From Lysinibacillus sphaericus OT4b.31 (GTDB taxonomy: Bacteria > Bacillota > Bacilli > Bacillales_A > Planococcaceae): 64,000 nt of DNA. The stretch's first letter is position 1; every line of letters begins with the position of its first letter. The notes under the pieces were generated by a model that was not told where the DNA came from, searched no databases, and was given only the letters and a program-made list of their open reading frames with translations. A program made the position numbers and the translations under genes. The stretch covers positions 3,563,462 to 3,627,461 of the forward strand of contig NZ_KB933398.1 of assembly GCF_000392615.1 (NCBI RefSeq), written 5' to 3'. This document shows positions 1-9,513 of the stretch, piece after piece.

Positions 1-809
1 AACCCCATAACGCCTACCATTGCTGCGGCACCCGCAACTGATAAACCAACGATTTCCTGTGCCATCGGAGATGCTACAGAAATCATCATAATACCTGCAG
101 TTACATTCACTAAATGCATTGACCAAAGCATCCAGAAATGCTTCGTTTTCACTGCTTCTCGCGCTGTCATAACTGCTAAATCTGTTTTTACTACATTTTT
201 GCCTTTTTCTGCTGCTGCTTTCATGTTAGCAGGCATATACCCAGGTTTCGGTGGTGCAATATATAAAGCCCCTAAAATCATTAACGTGAAGTAACTTGCT
301 CCTAAAATAAAGTACGTTGTAGAAATGCCAACTGCTTCCATTAAGTTAGCTGCCACTGGTGCTGTAATAAGTGCACCTGATCCAAATCCTAACACAGCCA
401 TCCCAGTTGCTAAACCACGGCGGTCTGGGAACCATTTTACTAATGTCGATACAGGGGCGATATAACCAATACCCATACCTAATCCACTAAGCACACCGTA
501 TGTTAACCAGTATAATGGCACTGAATCCATTGAAATAGCAACACCTGCTCCAGCTTGTCCTGCTCCAAATAACACGGCAGCTACCATAGCTGATTTACGT
601 GGACCCATTTTTTCTACTAAACTACCAAATAACGCCGCTGAAAAACCAGCAAGCCCCATCATAATAGTAAAGGCAACCGTTACTTTCGTTTCGCTCCATC
701 CCATTTCTGTAACAATTGGTAGCTTGTATACACTGTATGCATAAGCCCCACCAATCGAAAGGTGAATAGCGATTGCAGATAATGCAATTAACCATCTATT
801 TTTATTCAT
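1..809 (-). CDS. OFA-family MFS transporter, N-terminal part (cut by window edge)
   Basis: About 269 residues are visible, starting at the ATG at 809 (MNKNRWLIALSAIAIHLSIG). The reading frame stays open to the left edge, so the C-terminal part lies outside. The translation shows successive hydrophobic helices and the motif PDRRGLATGMAVLGFGSGA in the middle loop, as in the oxalate/formate antiporter (OFA) group of MFS proteins, which move small organic acids. It is divergent from the dicarboxylate sensor kinase at 1692, with almost 900 bases between them, so a role in organic-acid exchange fits. The substrate cannot be read from the sequence. The family call is fairly secure. Confidence 0.8.
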   Translation of the reverse strand, partial: MNKNRWLIALSAIAIHLSIGGAYAYSVYKLPIVTEMGWSETKVTVAFTIMMGLAGFSAALFGSLVEKMGPRKSAMVAAVLFGAGQAGAGVAISMDSVPLYWLTYGVLSGLGMGIGYIAPVSTLVKWFPDRRGLATGMAVLGFGSGALITAPVAANLMEAVGISTTYFILGASYFTLMILGALYIAPPKPGYMPANMKAAAEKGKNVVKTDLAVMTAREAVKTKHFWMLWSMHLVNVTAGIMMISVASPMAQEIVGLSVAGAAAMVGVMG

Positions 810-1691
810 AAATTCTCATTTCTCCCCTCTTTTGCTACCTGTGAAGATTTTATGAACTTCCATGTAAAACAATTTACCACTTAGAATTATTCAAATGCAA
901 GATGTTTTTCTAAAAAATATTATTTCTCCAAAAAGTTTTTTAGAAATATCTATATATTTTTCATACCTCAATCCTTACGGCGCCTAAGTAAAAAGTCGTT
1001 TATAAAACAAATTCCACAACATTTTTTAGCTAATATTATTTTTCTACTCTATTATCTAATCACACACAAACTATTTCAAAATAATTAATTTTGTGCATAT
1101 TTTCACATTTAAGTGTTATTCTCTACTATTTCCTGTTAATAGTAAATTTTATAAAGCACCTCCTCAAAGAAAGAGAGCAATATCCATTACACAGAAATAT
1201 CGAGAATGAAAGAGAAATTTAAAACTTTAACAAGCAAAAATTCTTTGCGCAAAAAGATTTAATAGAGCCAAACGATACTCGGATTATTCCTTTTAATGTA
1301 TTTAATAGTAAAAAAATAAAATACATTCAATGTATATTTCCTTTTTTTAACTAAATAAACTCTTATTTTTTATTATTCAAATATACATTTTTAATGTGTA
1401 CTAGATATTCATTCATACAACATCACCATATTCTATTAGAATCTTTAAACCTTCGCCAATAATTCCAATAAGAATTGTAAATCTTTATTGTTATAGTACA
1501 CATGTATAATTCAGACAAAATGACCAATATTGTATTACAACAATCTATTCTTTTATGGTAATTTATAATAGAATACAGGTCCTAGTTTAAACGCCAATAG
1601 ACAAGGTAGCATAACTACGCAATCCATTTATTTGCATAAAGGAGAAAGAGGTGGTGAATTTAAATAGAAGGAGTTTTGCCATTCCTTTTAC
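810..1691. other. Long AT-rich intergenic region
   Basis: This stretch of nearly 900 bases separates two divergent genes and is strongly AT-rich. I see no convincing ORF, RNA or strong hairpin in it. It presumably holds the promoters of the OFA transporter and of the sensor kinase. The kinase ribosome site is probably GAAGGAG at 1667-1673, unusually far (18 nt) from the ATG at 1692. Confidence 0.5.
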
Positions 1692-3269
1692 ATGCCTATG
1701 AAAAATATTTCTTTACGTCTAAAAATGTTTATATTTTCGTTCATTATTGTCATCTTTTCTATTGCCACCAGTGGCGCTATTATGATTCATAATCTTGCCG
1801 GTGCTTTTGAAAAAGAATTTGGTGCACGTGCCATCGCCATCGCGAGAACTGTCTCACAACTTACAGAGGTTCAAAATAATGTGGGAAAACATCAAGGGTT
1901 TGACATCATCCAGCCAATTGCTGAACGTATTCGCTTAACAACTGATGTCGATTATATTGTGATTATCGATATGAACCGAATCCGTTACTCCCACCCGTCT
2001 GAGAGTAAGCTCGGCACAGTATTTGAAGGTGGAGACGAAATAGAAGCTTTCTCGCAACACGAATACATATCAAAGGCGCGTGGCGTACTTGGTTACTCCA
2101 TTCGTGCGTTCGTACCAATTATGAATGAAGAAGGTACAAAACAAGTTGGTGTTATTACAGTAGGCTTACTCGCACCAAAATGGTATAACCTTCTAGATGA
2201 ATACCAACTGGATATATTAGTATCTCTTTTTTGGGGTTTAGCCATAGGATTAGGAGGTTCTGTTTGGGTTTCCAATCATTTAAAACGTCAAACATTTAAC
2301 TTAGAACCTTATGAAATCGCCCGACTTGTAGAAGAACGCTCCGGCATTATTCAAGCCATGGATATTGGGATATTAGCAACTGATGAAAGTGGAAATGTCA
2401 CATTTATAAACAGATTAGCAAGACAATACACACATTTCTTCAGTCAAAAAGTTTCTAGAAAAACACTATTTAAAGATACTTGGCTTGCAGAGGATGTTAT
2501 TCAGCAGCACGAAGTATATCGCCCTCTGCTGATGTATGAACAAATGTATTTGGTACGCACATTTCCGATTCGTATTTTTGAGCAAAATGCAGGCTATCTC
2601 ATTATGTTAACAGACCGAAAAGAAGCGAATATGCTAGCCGAAGAATTAACTGGCATTAAAATTCTCGTCGATTCTTTACGAGCTCAGCAACATGAATACA
2701 TGAACCGACTCCACAGTATTGCAGGATTAATTCAACTCGAACGTAATGATGATGCTTTAAGTCTCATTATTGATGAAATAACAGATGAAGAGAAAATCAT
2801 TCAAAGCTTACATGATAAAATTCATGACTATTCCATACAGGGGTTATTGCTCGGCAAATATTCTAGAGCAAAAGAACTCGGCGTAGAGCTTACAATTGAC
2901 GAAGATTGTAACCTTGCTGATTTTATGAGTGGTTTATCAGGTGGAGATATGGTAACAATCATCGGCAATCTATTGGACAATGCGATGGAAGCCTGTCTCG
3001 AAAGCCCTCATAAAGATGTTCATTTAACGTTAATCGGGGATAAGCCTCATTTATTTATAGAAGTACAGGATAGTGGGAAAGGCATTGAGGGTATGCCACA
3101 ACGAATTTTTGATTACGGCTTTAGTACAAAGAAAAAGGACGGGCATGGTATTGGACTTGCACTTGTCAAACAAATTGTGGAATCAAACAAAGGTATTATC
3201 CAAGTTGAATCAACTGTCCATATTGGCACAATAATTACTATTATAGTGGGGGTGAATGAAGAGAAATGA
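1692..3269 (+). CDS. dctS: CitA/DcuS-type sensor histidine kinase (DctS-like)
   Basis: Membrane sensor kinase of the DcuS/CitA/DctS group, which senses C4-dicarboxylates or citrate outside the cell. One membrane segment lies near residues 13-33 and a second near 172-190, with an extracytoplasmic sensor domain between them. A cytoplasmic PAS-like region follows (about 215-300). The phosphoacceptor histidine is probably in RAQQHEYMNRLHSI, and the ATPase boxes are NLLDNAMEAC, DSGKGIEG and GHGIGLAL. The stop overlaps the start of the response regulator (ATGA). The TRAP transporter genes follow, so the likely job is induction of dicarboxylate uptake. The start could also be the ATG at 1698. The symbol is by analogy with B. 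subtilis dctS. Confidence 0.85.
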   Translation: MPMKNISLRLKMFIFSFIIVIFSIATSGAIMIHNLAGAFEKEFGARAIAIARTVSQLTEVQNNVGKHQGFDIIQPIAERIRLTTDVDYIVIIDMNRIRYSHPSESKLGTVFEGGDEIEAFSQHEYISKARGVLGYSIRAFVPIMNEEGTKQVGVITVGLLAPKWYNLLDEYQLDILVSLFWGLAIGLGGSVWVSNHLKRQTFNLEPYEIARLVEERSGIIQAMDIGILATDESGNVTFINRLARQYTHFFSQKVSRKTLFKDTWLAEDVIQQHEVYRPLLMYEQMYLVRTFPIRIFEQNAGYLIMLTDRKEANMLAEELTGIKILVDSLRAQQHEYMNRLHSIAGLIQLERNDDALSLIIDEITDEEKIIQSLHDKIHDYSIQGLLLGKYSRAKELGVELTIDEDCNLADFMSGLSGGDMVTIIGNLLDNAMEACLESPHKDVHLTLIGDKPHLFIEVQDSGKGIEGMPQRIFDYGFSTKKKDGHGIGLALVKQIVESNKGIIQVESTVHIGTIITIIVGVNEEK

Positions 3270-3934
3270 GTAATCTTTCAGTATTTATCGTAGAAGATGA
3301 TCCAATGGTACTTGAAGTAAATAAAGGATTTCTGAATAAAATGAATGGTTTTCAGTTTATAGGTGAATCAGTCAATGGACGTGACGCTTATGAAAAAATT
3401 ATTGCAAAAAAACCAAATCTTATTTTACTCGATATGTTTTTACCAGATATGACAGGAATGGAATTATTTCTAAAGCTTCGCGCTGAACGTATTCCATCAG
3501 ATATTATTATGATTACCGCCGCCAGAGACGCGCCAACTGTACAAGAGTCTCTCCGACTTGGTGCAATCGATTACCTCATCAAACCTTTTCGTTTTGAACG
3601 CTTTGAAAAGGCTTTGCAACAATATAAAAATTCAACAAAAAAGTTACTAAAAACAAACGCTGTAAACCAAGAGGATATCGATAAATGGCTTGGCATTCAG
3701 CAGGCATCTTTTGAATTACCAAAAGGCTTAAACAATATTACTATGCAACAAATTTTAGATTATTTAATGGCACATAGAGTCTCTATTACTTCTGAACAAC
3801 TTGCTCAAAATGTCGGGATGGCGAGAGTAACAGTTCGTAAATACTTAGACTTTTTAGCCACAAAAGGTACAGTGAATATTGAATTAAAATATGGAACAGT
3901 AGGCCGTCCAACAAAATACTATTGTATTAAATAA
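3266..3934 (+). CDS. dctR: CitB/DctR-type response regulator
   Basis: Response regulator of 222 residues. The N-terminal receiver domain (about 1-125) carries the acidic pair EDD, the phosphoacceptor aspartate in LILLDMFLPDMTG, a conserved Thr-Ala region (MITAARD) and the lysine in LIKPF. The C-terminal part (about 160-222) is a helix-turn-helix (SEQLAQNVGMARVTVRKYLDFL), typical of DctR/DcuR/CitB regulators. It overlaps the kinase gene by four bases, so the two are co-translated partners. The expected targets are the TRAP genes that follow after a terminator-like hairpin. The family is well supported; the inducer is inferred. Confidence 0.88.
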   Translation: MSNLSVFIVEDDPMVLEVNKGFLNKMNGFQFIGESVNGRDAYEKIIAKKPNLILLDMFLPDMTGMELFLKLRAERIPSDIIMITAARDAPTVQESLRLGAIDYLIKPFRFERFEKALQQYKNSTKKLLKTNAVNQEDIDKWLGIQQASFELPKGLNNITMQQILDYLMAHRVSITSEQLAQNVGMARVTVRKYLDFLATKGTVNIELKYGTVGRPTKYYCIK

Positions 3935-3954
3935 TTTTTAAATAGATTAATAAC

Positions 3955-4026
3955 AAGAATCTGCTCGTTTCTACGGATAAGCTACTAGACTTTTCCCAGG
4001 CGTCTCGCAGATTCTTTATTTTTTTG
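3955..4026 (+). terminator. Probable terminator after the two-component genes
   Basis: AAGAATCTGC (3955-3964) and GCAGATTCTT (4007-4016) form a perfect 10-bp stem around a loop of about 42 nt, followed by a T-rich run. The large loop makes it a less typical intrinsic terminator. Confidence 0.5.
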
Positions 4027-4110
4027 AAGTCAAAGAAGCTTCTATTTTTTGTACTGAGTGATGGCCCCTTTCTGTATTATAACAGTTTTTTAATATAATA
4101 AATTGTTATA

Positions 4111-4145
4111 TACCATAAATACCAAAATGTCCATTATTACCATAA
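4111..4145. promoter_or_regulatory. Direct repeat TACCATAA x2, possible DctR sites
   Basis: TACCATAA occurs at 4111-4118 and again at 4138-4145, 27 nt apart, just before a TATACT (4165-4170) that could be a -10 box with no good -35. A weak promoter with upstream direct repeats would suit activation by the neighbouring response regulator. This is inference only. Confidence 0.3.
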
Positions 4146-4175
4146 TATTGTTTATATGACTAGATATACTACAAT

Positions 4176-4189
4176 GGAAAGCGTTCACA
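4176..4189 (+). promoter_or_regulatory. Catabolite-response element (cre), CcpA site
   Basis: GGAAAGCGTTCACA matches the CcpA consensus TGWAANCGNTNWCA at 13 of 14 positions; only the first base differs. It lies just after a TATACT box and 27 bases before the likely start at 4216. Bound CcpA would therefore block the promoter or the elongating polymerase, giving glucose repression of dicarboxylate uptake. Confidence 0.55.
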
Positions 4190-4215
4190 TCTTAAATAGA
4201 TTAGGGGTGAATTTT

Positions 4216-5259
4216 ATGTGGAGTAGGCGTATTAAAATACGTTTTGTTAGCGTTTTCATTATAATAATAATGCTGTTAGTTTCATGTCAACAACGTGATT
4301 ATCCTGCTGATAATGAGCAGTTAAGTCATGAAGAACAAATTGTTATTCGATTTTCACATGTAGTTGGTGAAAATACGCCAAAAGGAATGGCAGCTATCAA
4401 GTTTGCCGAGCTTATCAAAGAACGAAGTAATGGTCATGTAGAAATTCAAGTGTTTCCAAATGGGGTTCTCTATAAGGATGGCGAAGAATTAAATGCACTT
4501 TTACGTGGAGATATTCAAATGATTGCACCGGCGATATCGAAAATTACAACACTTGTTCCTGAGTGGTCAGTTATGGATTTACCCTATGCATTTAAAAATG
4601 CTGACGAAGTTCATACATATGTAGATAGCGCAGTTGGTCAATCTTTAATGAACAAATTAAACGTACATAATCTATTATCTGTAGGGGTTTGGGATAGCGG
4701 ATTTAAACAATTAAGTAATAGTATCAGGCCCATCGAACATATTAGAGACTTGGAAGATTTACGGATGCGTATTATGCCAAGCGATATTTTAGCAGAGCAA
4801 TTCTCCAGTATTGGTGCTTATCCAAAGAGAATTGACTTTAATACCGTTTTTAATCAGCTACAAAAAGGCAATGTAGATGGGCAGGAAAATACATTCACTA
4901 ATATTACGAGCAAAAATTTGCATTCATTACAGGATTACCTAACCGTTAGTAATCACGGCTACTTAGGCTATTTACTACTTATGAACAACGAGTTCTGGAA
5001 CTCCCTTCCGCAGAATGTACAAACACTGCTCATCGACACGCTTGAAGAAGTACAAGAGTGGGAATGGCAACTTGCAGAAAACCTTAGTTCCGAGCGTCTA
5101 CAAGAAATGGAAGCATGTGATTGCATTACTATTCACTACTTGTCTGCTCAGGAAATTCAACAATGGGAGTCAGCTTTTGACCCTGTTTATGACTATTATG
5201 CTGGAAAATATGATAGCAAATATATTAAAGCCCTACCCAAAAATCAATCACTTCATTAA
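4216..5259 (+). CDS. DctP-family solute-binding lipoprotein, possible DctB-like co-sensor
   Basis: Solute-binding protein of the TRAP DctP family, 347 residues from the ATG at 4216, which has an AGGGGTG ribosome site. An in-frame ATG at 4156 lacks a site and would place the cre element inside the gene. The N-terminus is a lipoprotein signal with lipobox LVSC. Family motifs include FSHVVGENTPKG, VFPNGVLYKDGEELNALLRGDIQM and NVDGQENTFTNI. It is a paralogue of the next gene. In B. subtilis a DctP-like lipoprotein (DctB) works with the DctS sensor, so this copy next to dctS/dctR may be a co-sensor, and the next copy the true transport subunit. That division of labour is inferred. Confidence 0.85.
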   Translation: MWSRRIKIRFVSVFIIIIMLLVSCQQRDYPADNEQLSHEEQIVIRFSHVVGENTPKGMAAIKFAELIKERSNGHVEIQVFPNGVLYKDGEELNALLRGDIQMIAPAISKITTLVPEWSVMDLPYAFKNADEVHTYVDSAVGQSLMNKLNVHNLLSVGVWDSGFKQLSNSIRPIEHIRDLEDLRMRIMPSDILAEQFSSIGAYPKRIDFNTVFNQLQKGNVDGQENTFTNITSKNLHSLQDYLTVSNHGYLGYLLLMNNEFWNSLPQNVQTLLIDTLEEVQEWEWQLAENLSSERLQEMEACDCITIHYLSAQEIQQWESAFDPVYDYYAGKYDSKYIKALPKNQSLH

Positions 5260-5316
5260 CTTGAGTTTAAAGGTTGTCCTTTTAACTATAATTAAAAATT
5301 TTAGGGGGATTATGCA

Positions 5317-6363
5317 ATGAAAAAATGGCTTTTCATGTCACTAATGGCTGTGTTAGTACTAGCGCTTGCTGCTTGTGGTGGCGATAAAAAAGAAACAACT
5401 TCTGCACCAGCGGCTGAAGGAGATGGCGGCTATACAAAAGACAAACCGCTTGTCATTAAATTCTCGCACGTAACATCCATTGACAGCGTTAAGGGGCAAG
5501 CTGCCGATGCTTTCGCGAAATTAGTAGCAGAGAAAACAGAAGGAAAAGTAAAAGTGGAAGTTTACCCTTCTTCTCAATTATATGGCGATAACGATGAGCT
5601 TGATGCATTAGTATCTGGAAACGTACATATGATTGCACCATCAGTTACAAAAATGGTAAAAATCGATCCGCGCTGGCAATACGTGGACATGCCTTATCTT
5701 TTTGAAAACGAAGAGCATGCACGTAAATTCTTTGAGTCCGATGTAGCTAAGACAATTCTTGAATCTGACCAACTAGCGAATAACGATATTAAAGGTTTAG
5801 TTTTCTGGGAAAATGGTTTCAAACATTTCTCAAATAACAAACATCCACTTGTCAACGTTGAAGACTTTAAAGGTTTAAAATTCCGTGCTCAAGCTGGTAA
5901 AGTTCTAGAAGCTCAATTCAAGTCTTTACAAGCTGGTTCTGCGACCATTGCATTCGGTGAAACATATGCTGCGTTACAACAAGGAACTGTAGATGGACAA
6001 GAAAATACATTCAACAATTTCGATACACAAAAATATCAAGAAGTACAAAAATACTTCTCAGTATCTGAACACGGACGTCTTGACTATGCAATTTTTGTAA
6101 ATAAATCATTCTGGGAGAAAATACCTACTAATTTACTAAAAGCTGTTGAAGAATCTTTAACGGAAGCAACAACTTTAGCTTGGGATTTAGCTTCTGAAGA
6201 AAATGCAAAATCATATGAGAACATTAAAAACTCTAGTATTGAAGTTATTGAGTTAACACCTGAACAAAAAGGGAAAATCAAAGCGGAACTTGAGCCAGTT
6301 TATGAAGAATTCGGTGAAGTGATTACGGAAGAATTAATCAACGGTATTCTTGATTTAAAATAA
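5317..6363 (+). CDS. dctP: TRAP transporter solute-binding lipoprotein DctP
   Basis: Extracytoplasmic binding protein of a TRAP C4-dicarboxylate importer, 348 residues. It has a strong GGGGG ribosome site, a lipoprotein signal with lipobox LAAC at about residue 20, and DctP motifs (IKFSHVTSIDSVKGQAAD, VYPSSQLYGDNDELDALVSG, TVDGQENTFNNF). It should be anchored outside the membrane and deliver ligand to DctQ/DctM. A hairpin terminator follows directly, which would leave the binding protein in excess over the membrane subunits. It shares obvious blocks with the preceding gene, so the pair arose by duplication. The ligand (malate, fumarate or succinate class) is inferred from family and context. 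Confidence 0.9.
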   Translation: MKKWLFMSLMAVLVLALAACGGDKKETTSAPAAEGDGGYTKDKPLVIKFSHVTSIDSVKGQAADAFAKLVAEKTEGKVKVEVYPSSQLYGDNDELDALVSGNVHMIAPSVTKMVKIDPRWQYVDMPYLFENEEHARKFFESDVAKTILESDQLANNDIKGLVFWENGFKHFSNNKHPLVNVEDFKGLKFRAQAGKVLEAQFKSLQAGSATIAFGETYAALQQGTVDGQENTFNNFDTQKYQEVQKYFSVSEHGRLDYAIFVNKSFWEKIPTNLLKAVEESLTEATTLAWDLASEENAKSYENIKNSSIEVIELTPEQKGKIKAELEPVYEEFGEVITEELINGILDLK

Positions 6364-6376
6364 GTTCATCCAATCT

Positions 6377-6414
6377 GAGTGTCGATAAGGTATCGACACT
6401 CACTCTTTTTCTTA
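6377..6414 (+). terminator. Attenuating hairpin between dctP and dctQ
   Basis: GAGTGTCGATA and TATCGACACTC form a perfect 11-bp stem with a 3-nt loop (6377-6401), followed by ACTCTTTTTCTT. It is an intrinsic terminator inside an otherwise continuous transporter operon, so it probably acts as a partial terminator. Confidence 0.8.
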
Positions 6415-6520
6415 ATGGTACATCGCTTACACTTCCCCAATCATAAGAATGATCACTTAGATATTGTAGTAATTTAATAGAATGCTAAAAATCAAATGAA
6501 AATTTTAAGGAGGCATTAGA

Positions 6521-7018
6521 ATGAAAGCTTTACATAAAGCATGGGGTTATTTAGAAGAAATCCTGGCTGGTTTCTTTTTTGTAACAGGTATTGTGCTCAT
6601 TTTTTATGGTGTAATCATGCGCTACTTGTTAAATGAACCTCAAGCCTGGGTAGAAGAACTCGCTCGATACACAATCATTTGGGGCACTTTTCTTGGGTTT
6701 GGCTTAGCACTTCGTCACAATCAACATATTCAAGTAGATATTTTATACGATCAATTAAAGCCATCCATGAAGCGTATGTTAGACATCGTAGCAACAGGTT
6801 TAAGCATCGTATTCTGTTTAATCTATACGTATTATGGCTTTGTTCTAGTAGAGAATCGTTATACCTCGGGCATGGTATCCCTTGATATCGGCATTCCAAT
6901 GTGGGTTGTCTACTTAGTACTACCAATTTCAGGTGTGCTATTTTTACTAAGGTTCGTCGAAAGATTAGTCAATATTCTACGTGGAAGGGATGAAGAATAT
7001 GCTAATCCTCTTACTTAG
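6521..7018 (+). CDS. dctQ: TRAP transporter small permease DctQ
   Basis: Small membrane subunit of the TRAP importer, 165 residues, with an AAGGAGG ribosome site. It has four predicted membrane segments (about residues 15-35, 48-68, 85-107 and 128-148) and the family pattern EELARYTIIWGTFLGFGLALRHNQHIQVDIL. It pairs with the large subunit DctM, whose gene overlaps its 3' end by 20 bases. The length is normal for DctQ. No oddities are seen. Confidence 0.9.
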   Translation: MKALHKAWGYLEEILAGFFFVTGIVLIFYGVIMRYLLNEPQAWVEELARYTIIWGTFLGFGLALRHNQHIQVDILYDQLKPSMKRMLDIVATGLSIVFCLIYTYYGFVLVENRYTSGMVSLDIGIPMWVVYLVLPISGVLFLLRFVERLVNILRGRDEEYANPLT

Positions 7019-8267
7019 TTTCTTTATTTTACTTTTCTTACGGGTACCTGTTGCCGTCAGTTTAGCATTATCAACTATTATTGTGTTTTTCCAAATTGAT
7101 TTTAATATGAATATGATTCCACAGCGTATTTTCACAGCACTGGATTCATTTCCGATGATGGCAATTCCAGGATTCGTTCTTGCAGGGGTCTTGATGGCAC
7201 GTGGTGGGATTTCTAAATATTTGATTGAAGCTTTACGCGCTTGGATAGGTCACCTCCCTGGGGGACTGGCGGTTGTAACTATCGTAGCCTGTGCAATTTT
7301 CGCAGCGATTTCAGGTTCATCACCTGCAACAGCTGCTGCTATCGGGTCTATTATGATTCCTGCCATGATTTCGGCTGGCTATAAAAAGCGTTACTCTATG
7401 GGCCTTGTTGCAGCTGGTGGTACGCTAGGAATTTTAATTCCACCGAGTGTGCCATTAATCATCTATGGTATTACATCTGAACAATCCATCGGTGAGTTGT
7501 TCATGGCTGGGGTTATTCCAGGTCTTGCATTAACAGGTATTTTAATCATTGCAGCCATTTTCTATGCAAAAAGAAATGGTTTCAAGGGCGATGAGCCTGC
7601 AACTTGGGAAGACCGTTGGCGTAAGTCCTTAAAAGCTATTTGGGGTGGCTTCTTACCTTTCTTAATTTTAGGCACAATCTATTCTGGCGTTGTAACACCA
7701 ACTGAATCTGCAGTTATTGCGGTATTTTATGGTTTGATTGTTTCCCTTTTCATCTATCGTGAAATGAAATTAAAAGACTTCCGAGAAGTTTTAGTTGAAT
7801 CCATTAACATCACGGCTATGATTTTCTTAATTATCGGTGCCGCTTCCCTATTCGGTTTATATTTAACAAACGCTCAGGTTCCACAGCAAGTTGGTGCTTG
7901 GATAGCGGAAAGTGATATGAACAAATGGATTTTCATGATCATTGTAAATATTTTATTCTTTATCATGGGAATGTTCTTAGAAGCCGTATCCATTATTCTA
8001 ATAACATTACCAATTTTGTTACCAATTCTTGCACATTTTGATATTAACCTTATTCACTTTGCCATTATTATGACGATTAACATGGAACTTGGGATGATTA
8101 CACCACCGGTTGGTCTGAACCTCTTCGTCGTTAGTGGCATTGCCAAGGAAAATCTTGGAGAAGTGGTAAAAGGGGTTATTCCATTTATCGTCTTAATGAT
8201 TGTATTCTTAGCCATCGTGGTTCTATTACCACATCTATCACTGTGGTTACCAGAACAAATGAAATAA
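6999..8267 (+). CDS. dctM: TRAP transporter large permease DctM
   Basis: Large transport subunit, 422 residues from the ATG at 6999, which has GGAAGGG nine bases upstream; GTG 6981 and ATG 6990 are also in frame. It has about 12 membrane segments and the DctM motifs FAAISGSSPATAAAIGSIM, GILIPPSVPLIIYG and PTESAVIAVFYG. It imports the organic acid together with sodium ions and needs DctQ and DctP. Translation is probably coupled to dctQ through the 20-base overlap. The family is certain; the substrate is inferred from the neighbouring dctS/dctR-like genes. Confidence 0.93.
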   Translation: MLILLLSFFILLFLRVPVAVSLALSTIIVFFQIDFNMNMIPQRIFTALDSFPMMAIPGFVLAGVLMARGGISKYLIEALRAWIGHLPGGLAVVTIVACAIFAAISGSSPATAAAIGSIMIPAMISAGYKKRYSMGLVAAGGTLGILIPPSVPLIIYGITSEQSIGELFMAGVIPGLALTGILIIAAIFYAKRNGFKGDEPATWEDRWRKSLKAIWGGFLPFLILGTIYSGVVTPTESAVIAVFYGLIVSLFIYREMKLKDFREVLVESINITAMIFLIIGAASLFGLYLTNAQVPQQVGAWIAESDMNKWIFMIIVNILFFIMGMFLEAVSIILITLPILLPILAHFDINLIHFAIIMTINMELGMITPPVGLNLFVVSGIAKENLGEVVKGVIPFIVLMIVFLAIVVLLPHLSLWLPEQMK

Positions 8268-8277
8268 AGACTTCCTT

Positions 8278-9458
8278 ATGAAAACGGTCAAACAAGGCTA
8301 TTCGATTAAAGATAGACAATTTTGGATGATCATGATGAGCTTAGGTCTAGCTTCCGTATTCGTCTTTGCTTCGATGTATTCGGTTCAACCTTTGCTCCCC
8401 TTCTTTTCTGAACAATTTAATCTATCTGCTTCTTATGCAAGTTGTGCGATGTCGATGACAACATTGTCTGTCACAATAGACTTGCCTGTCTTAGGTTTTT
8501 TATCTGATCGACATGGGCGTTTACTGTTCATTAAGGTTGCGCTCATTCTTACAGTAGTCCCTTTTCTTTTTATGTCTTTAAGCGACTCATTTTTGCATAT
8601 AATTGGTGGGCGTTCTATACAAGGTTTTGCCATCGCTGGTGTGCCTGCGGCGGCGCTAGCCCATATAAGTGAAGAGATTGAAAGTCAATCGATGGGGCTC
8701 GCCACCTCACTTTATATTTCAAGTAATGCACTTGGTGGTACAATTGGTCGCTTTGTCATGGGCTCAGTGACGGAACGTTACTCTTGGGAGACAGCGTTTT
8801 TATCACTTGCGTTACTTGGTTTCATCATTTTTGTGATCGTCTGTATAGCACTCCCAAAATCTAAGCATTTTGCACAACACGCACGTACTATAAAAAAAGA
8901 TCTACATGGTTTTTGGAGTCATTTAAATAATCCAAATCTGCTGAAGTTATTTGGATTGGGATTATTTTACAAATATCATTTACAGGAATGTGGACTTTTA
9001 TTTCGTTTCATTTAATAGAACCACCCTTCTCTCTTTCATTAAAAACGATATCTTTCATTTTTTTAGCCTATAGTCTAGGTATAATCGGTTCACCAATAAG
9101 TGCAATTGCAGAGAAAATGGCTATCAACTGCATAAAAACTTTTGGCGTGCTTCTATTAGTAAGCGGAATAACGCTAACGTTAAGCCAATCGCTTGTCATC
9201 ATTATTTTTTGTTTATGTATTGAGTGTTTAGGCTTCTTCACTGCCCATGCATTAACATTAGCAACGGTTAGTCGTACCGCAATTCATCAAAAGGGGAGCG
9301 CTTCCAGCTTATATCTCGTTTCTTATTATATTGGGGTCACTTGTGGGAGTACATTGCTTAGTCCCATATGGGGATTTTATCAATGGCAAGGCATCGTGTT
9401 TATCACGATAATTCTGCTATTCTGCCCATTATTTATGTATTTTTTTTACTTCAAATAA
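8278..9458 (+). pseudogene. MFS transporter with a -1 frameshift
   Basis: An MFS exporter of the Bcr/CmlA/AraJ type split over two frames. The first frame (8278 to 9015) encodes about 230 residues with TM1-6, including MYSVQPLLPFFSEQFNLSA and FLSDRHGRLLFIK. The second frame carries TM7-12 (LQISFTGMWTFISFHLIEPP onward) to a stop at 9458. The join is at the TTTT run 8965-8968: one extra T would restore a single protein of about 393 residues. It begins 10 bases after dctM. It is either a genuine inactivating deletion or a homopolymer sequencing error. Both halves look well conserved, so any inactivation is recent. Confidence 0.8.
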
Positions 9459-9513
9459 GGAAAAAATTAATGCCGATTAATCGAACCCATGCTTCACAAA
9501 TTTAGTCGAAGAA

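Noticed and set aside
4156..4215. Longer N-terminus for the first DctP-type lipoprotein
   Set aside because: It would put 20 residues before a normal lipoprotein signal and translate through the cre site; no ribosome site at 4156.
8960..8990. Programmed -1 frameshift in the MFS gene
   Set aside because: The site (TTA TTT TAC) is not a standard slippery heptamer and no stimulatory hairpin is obvious.
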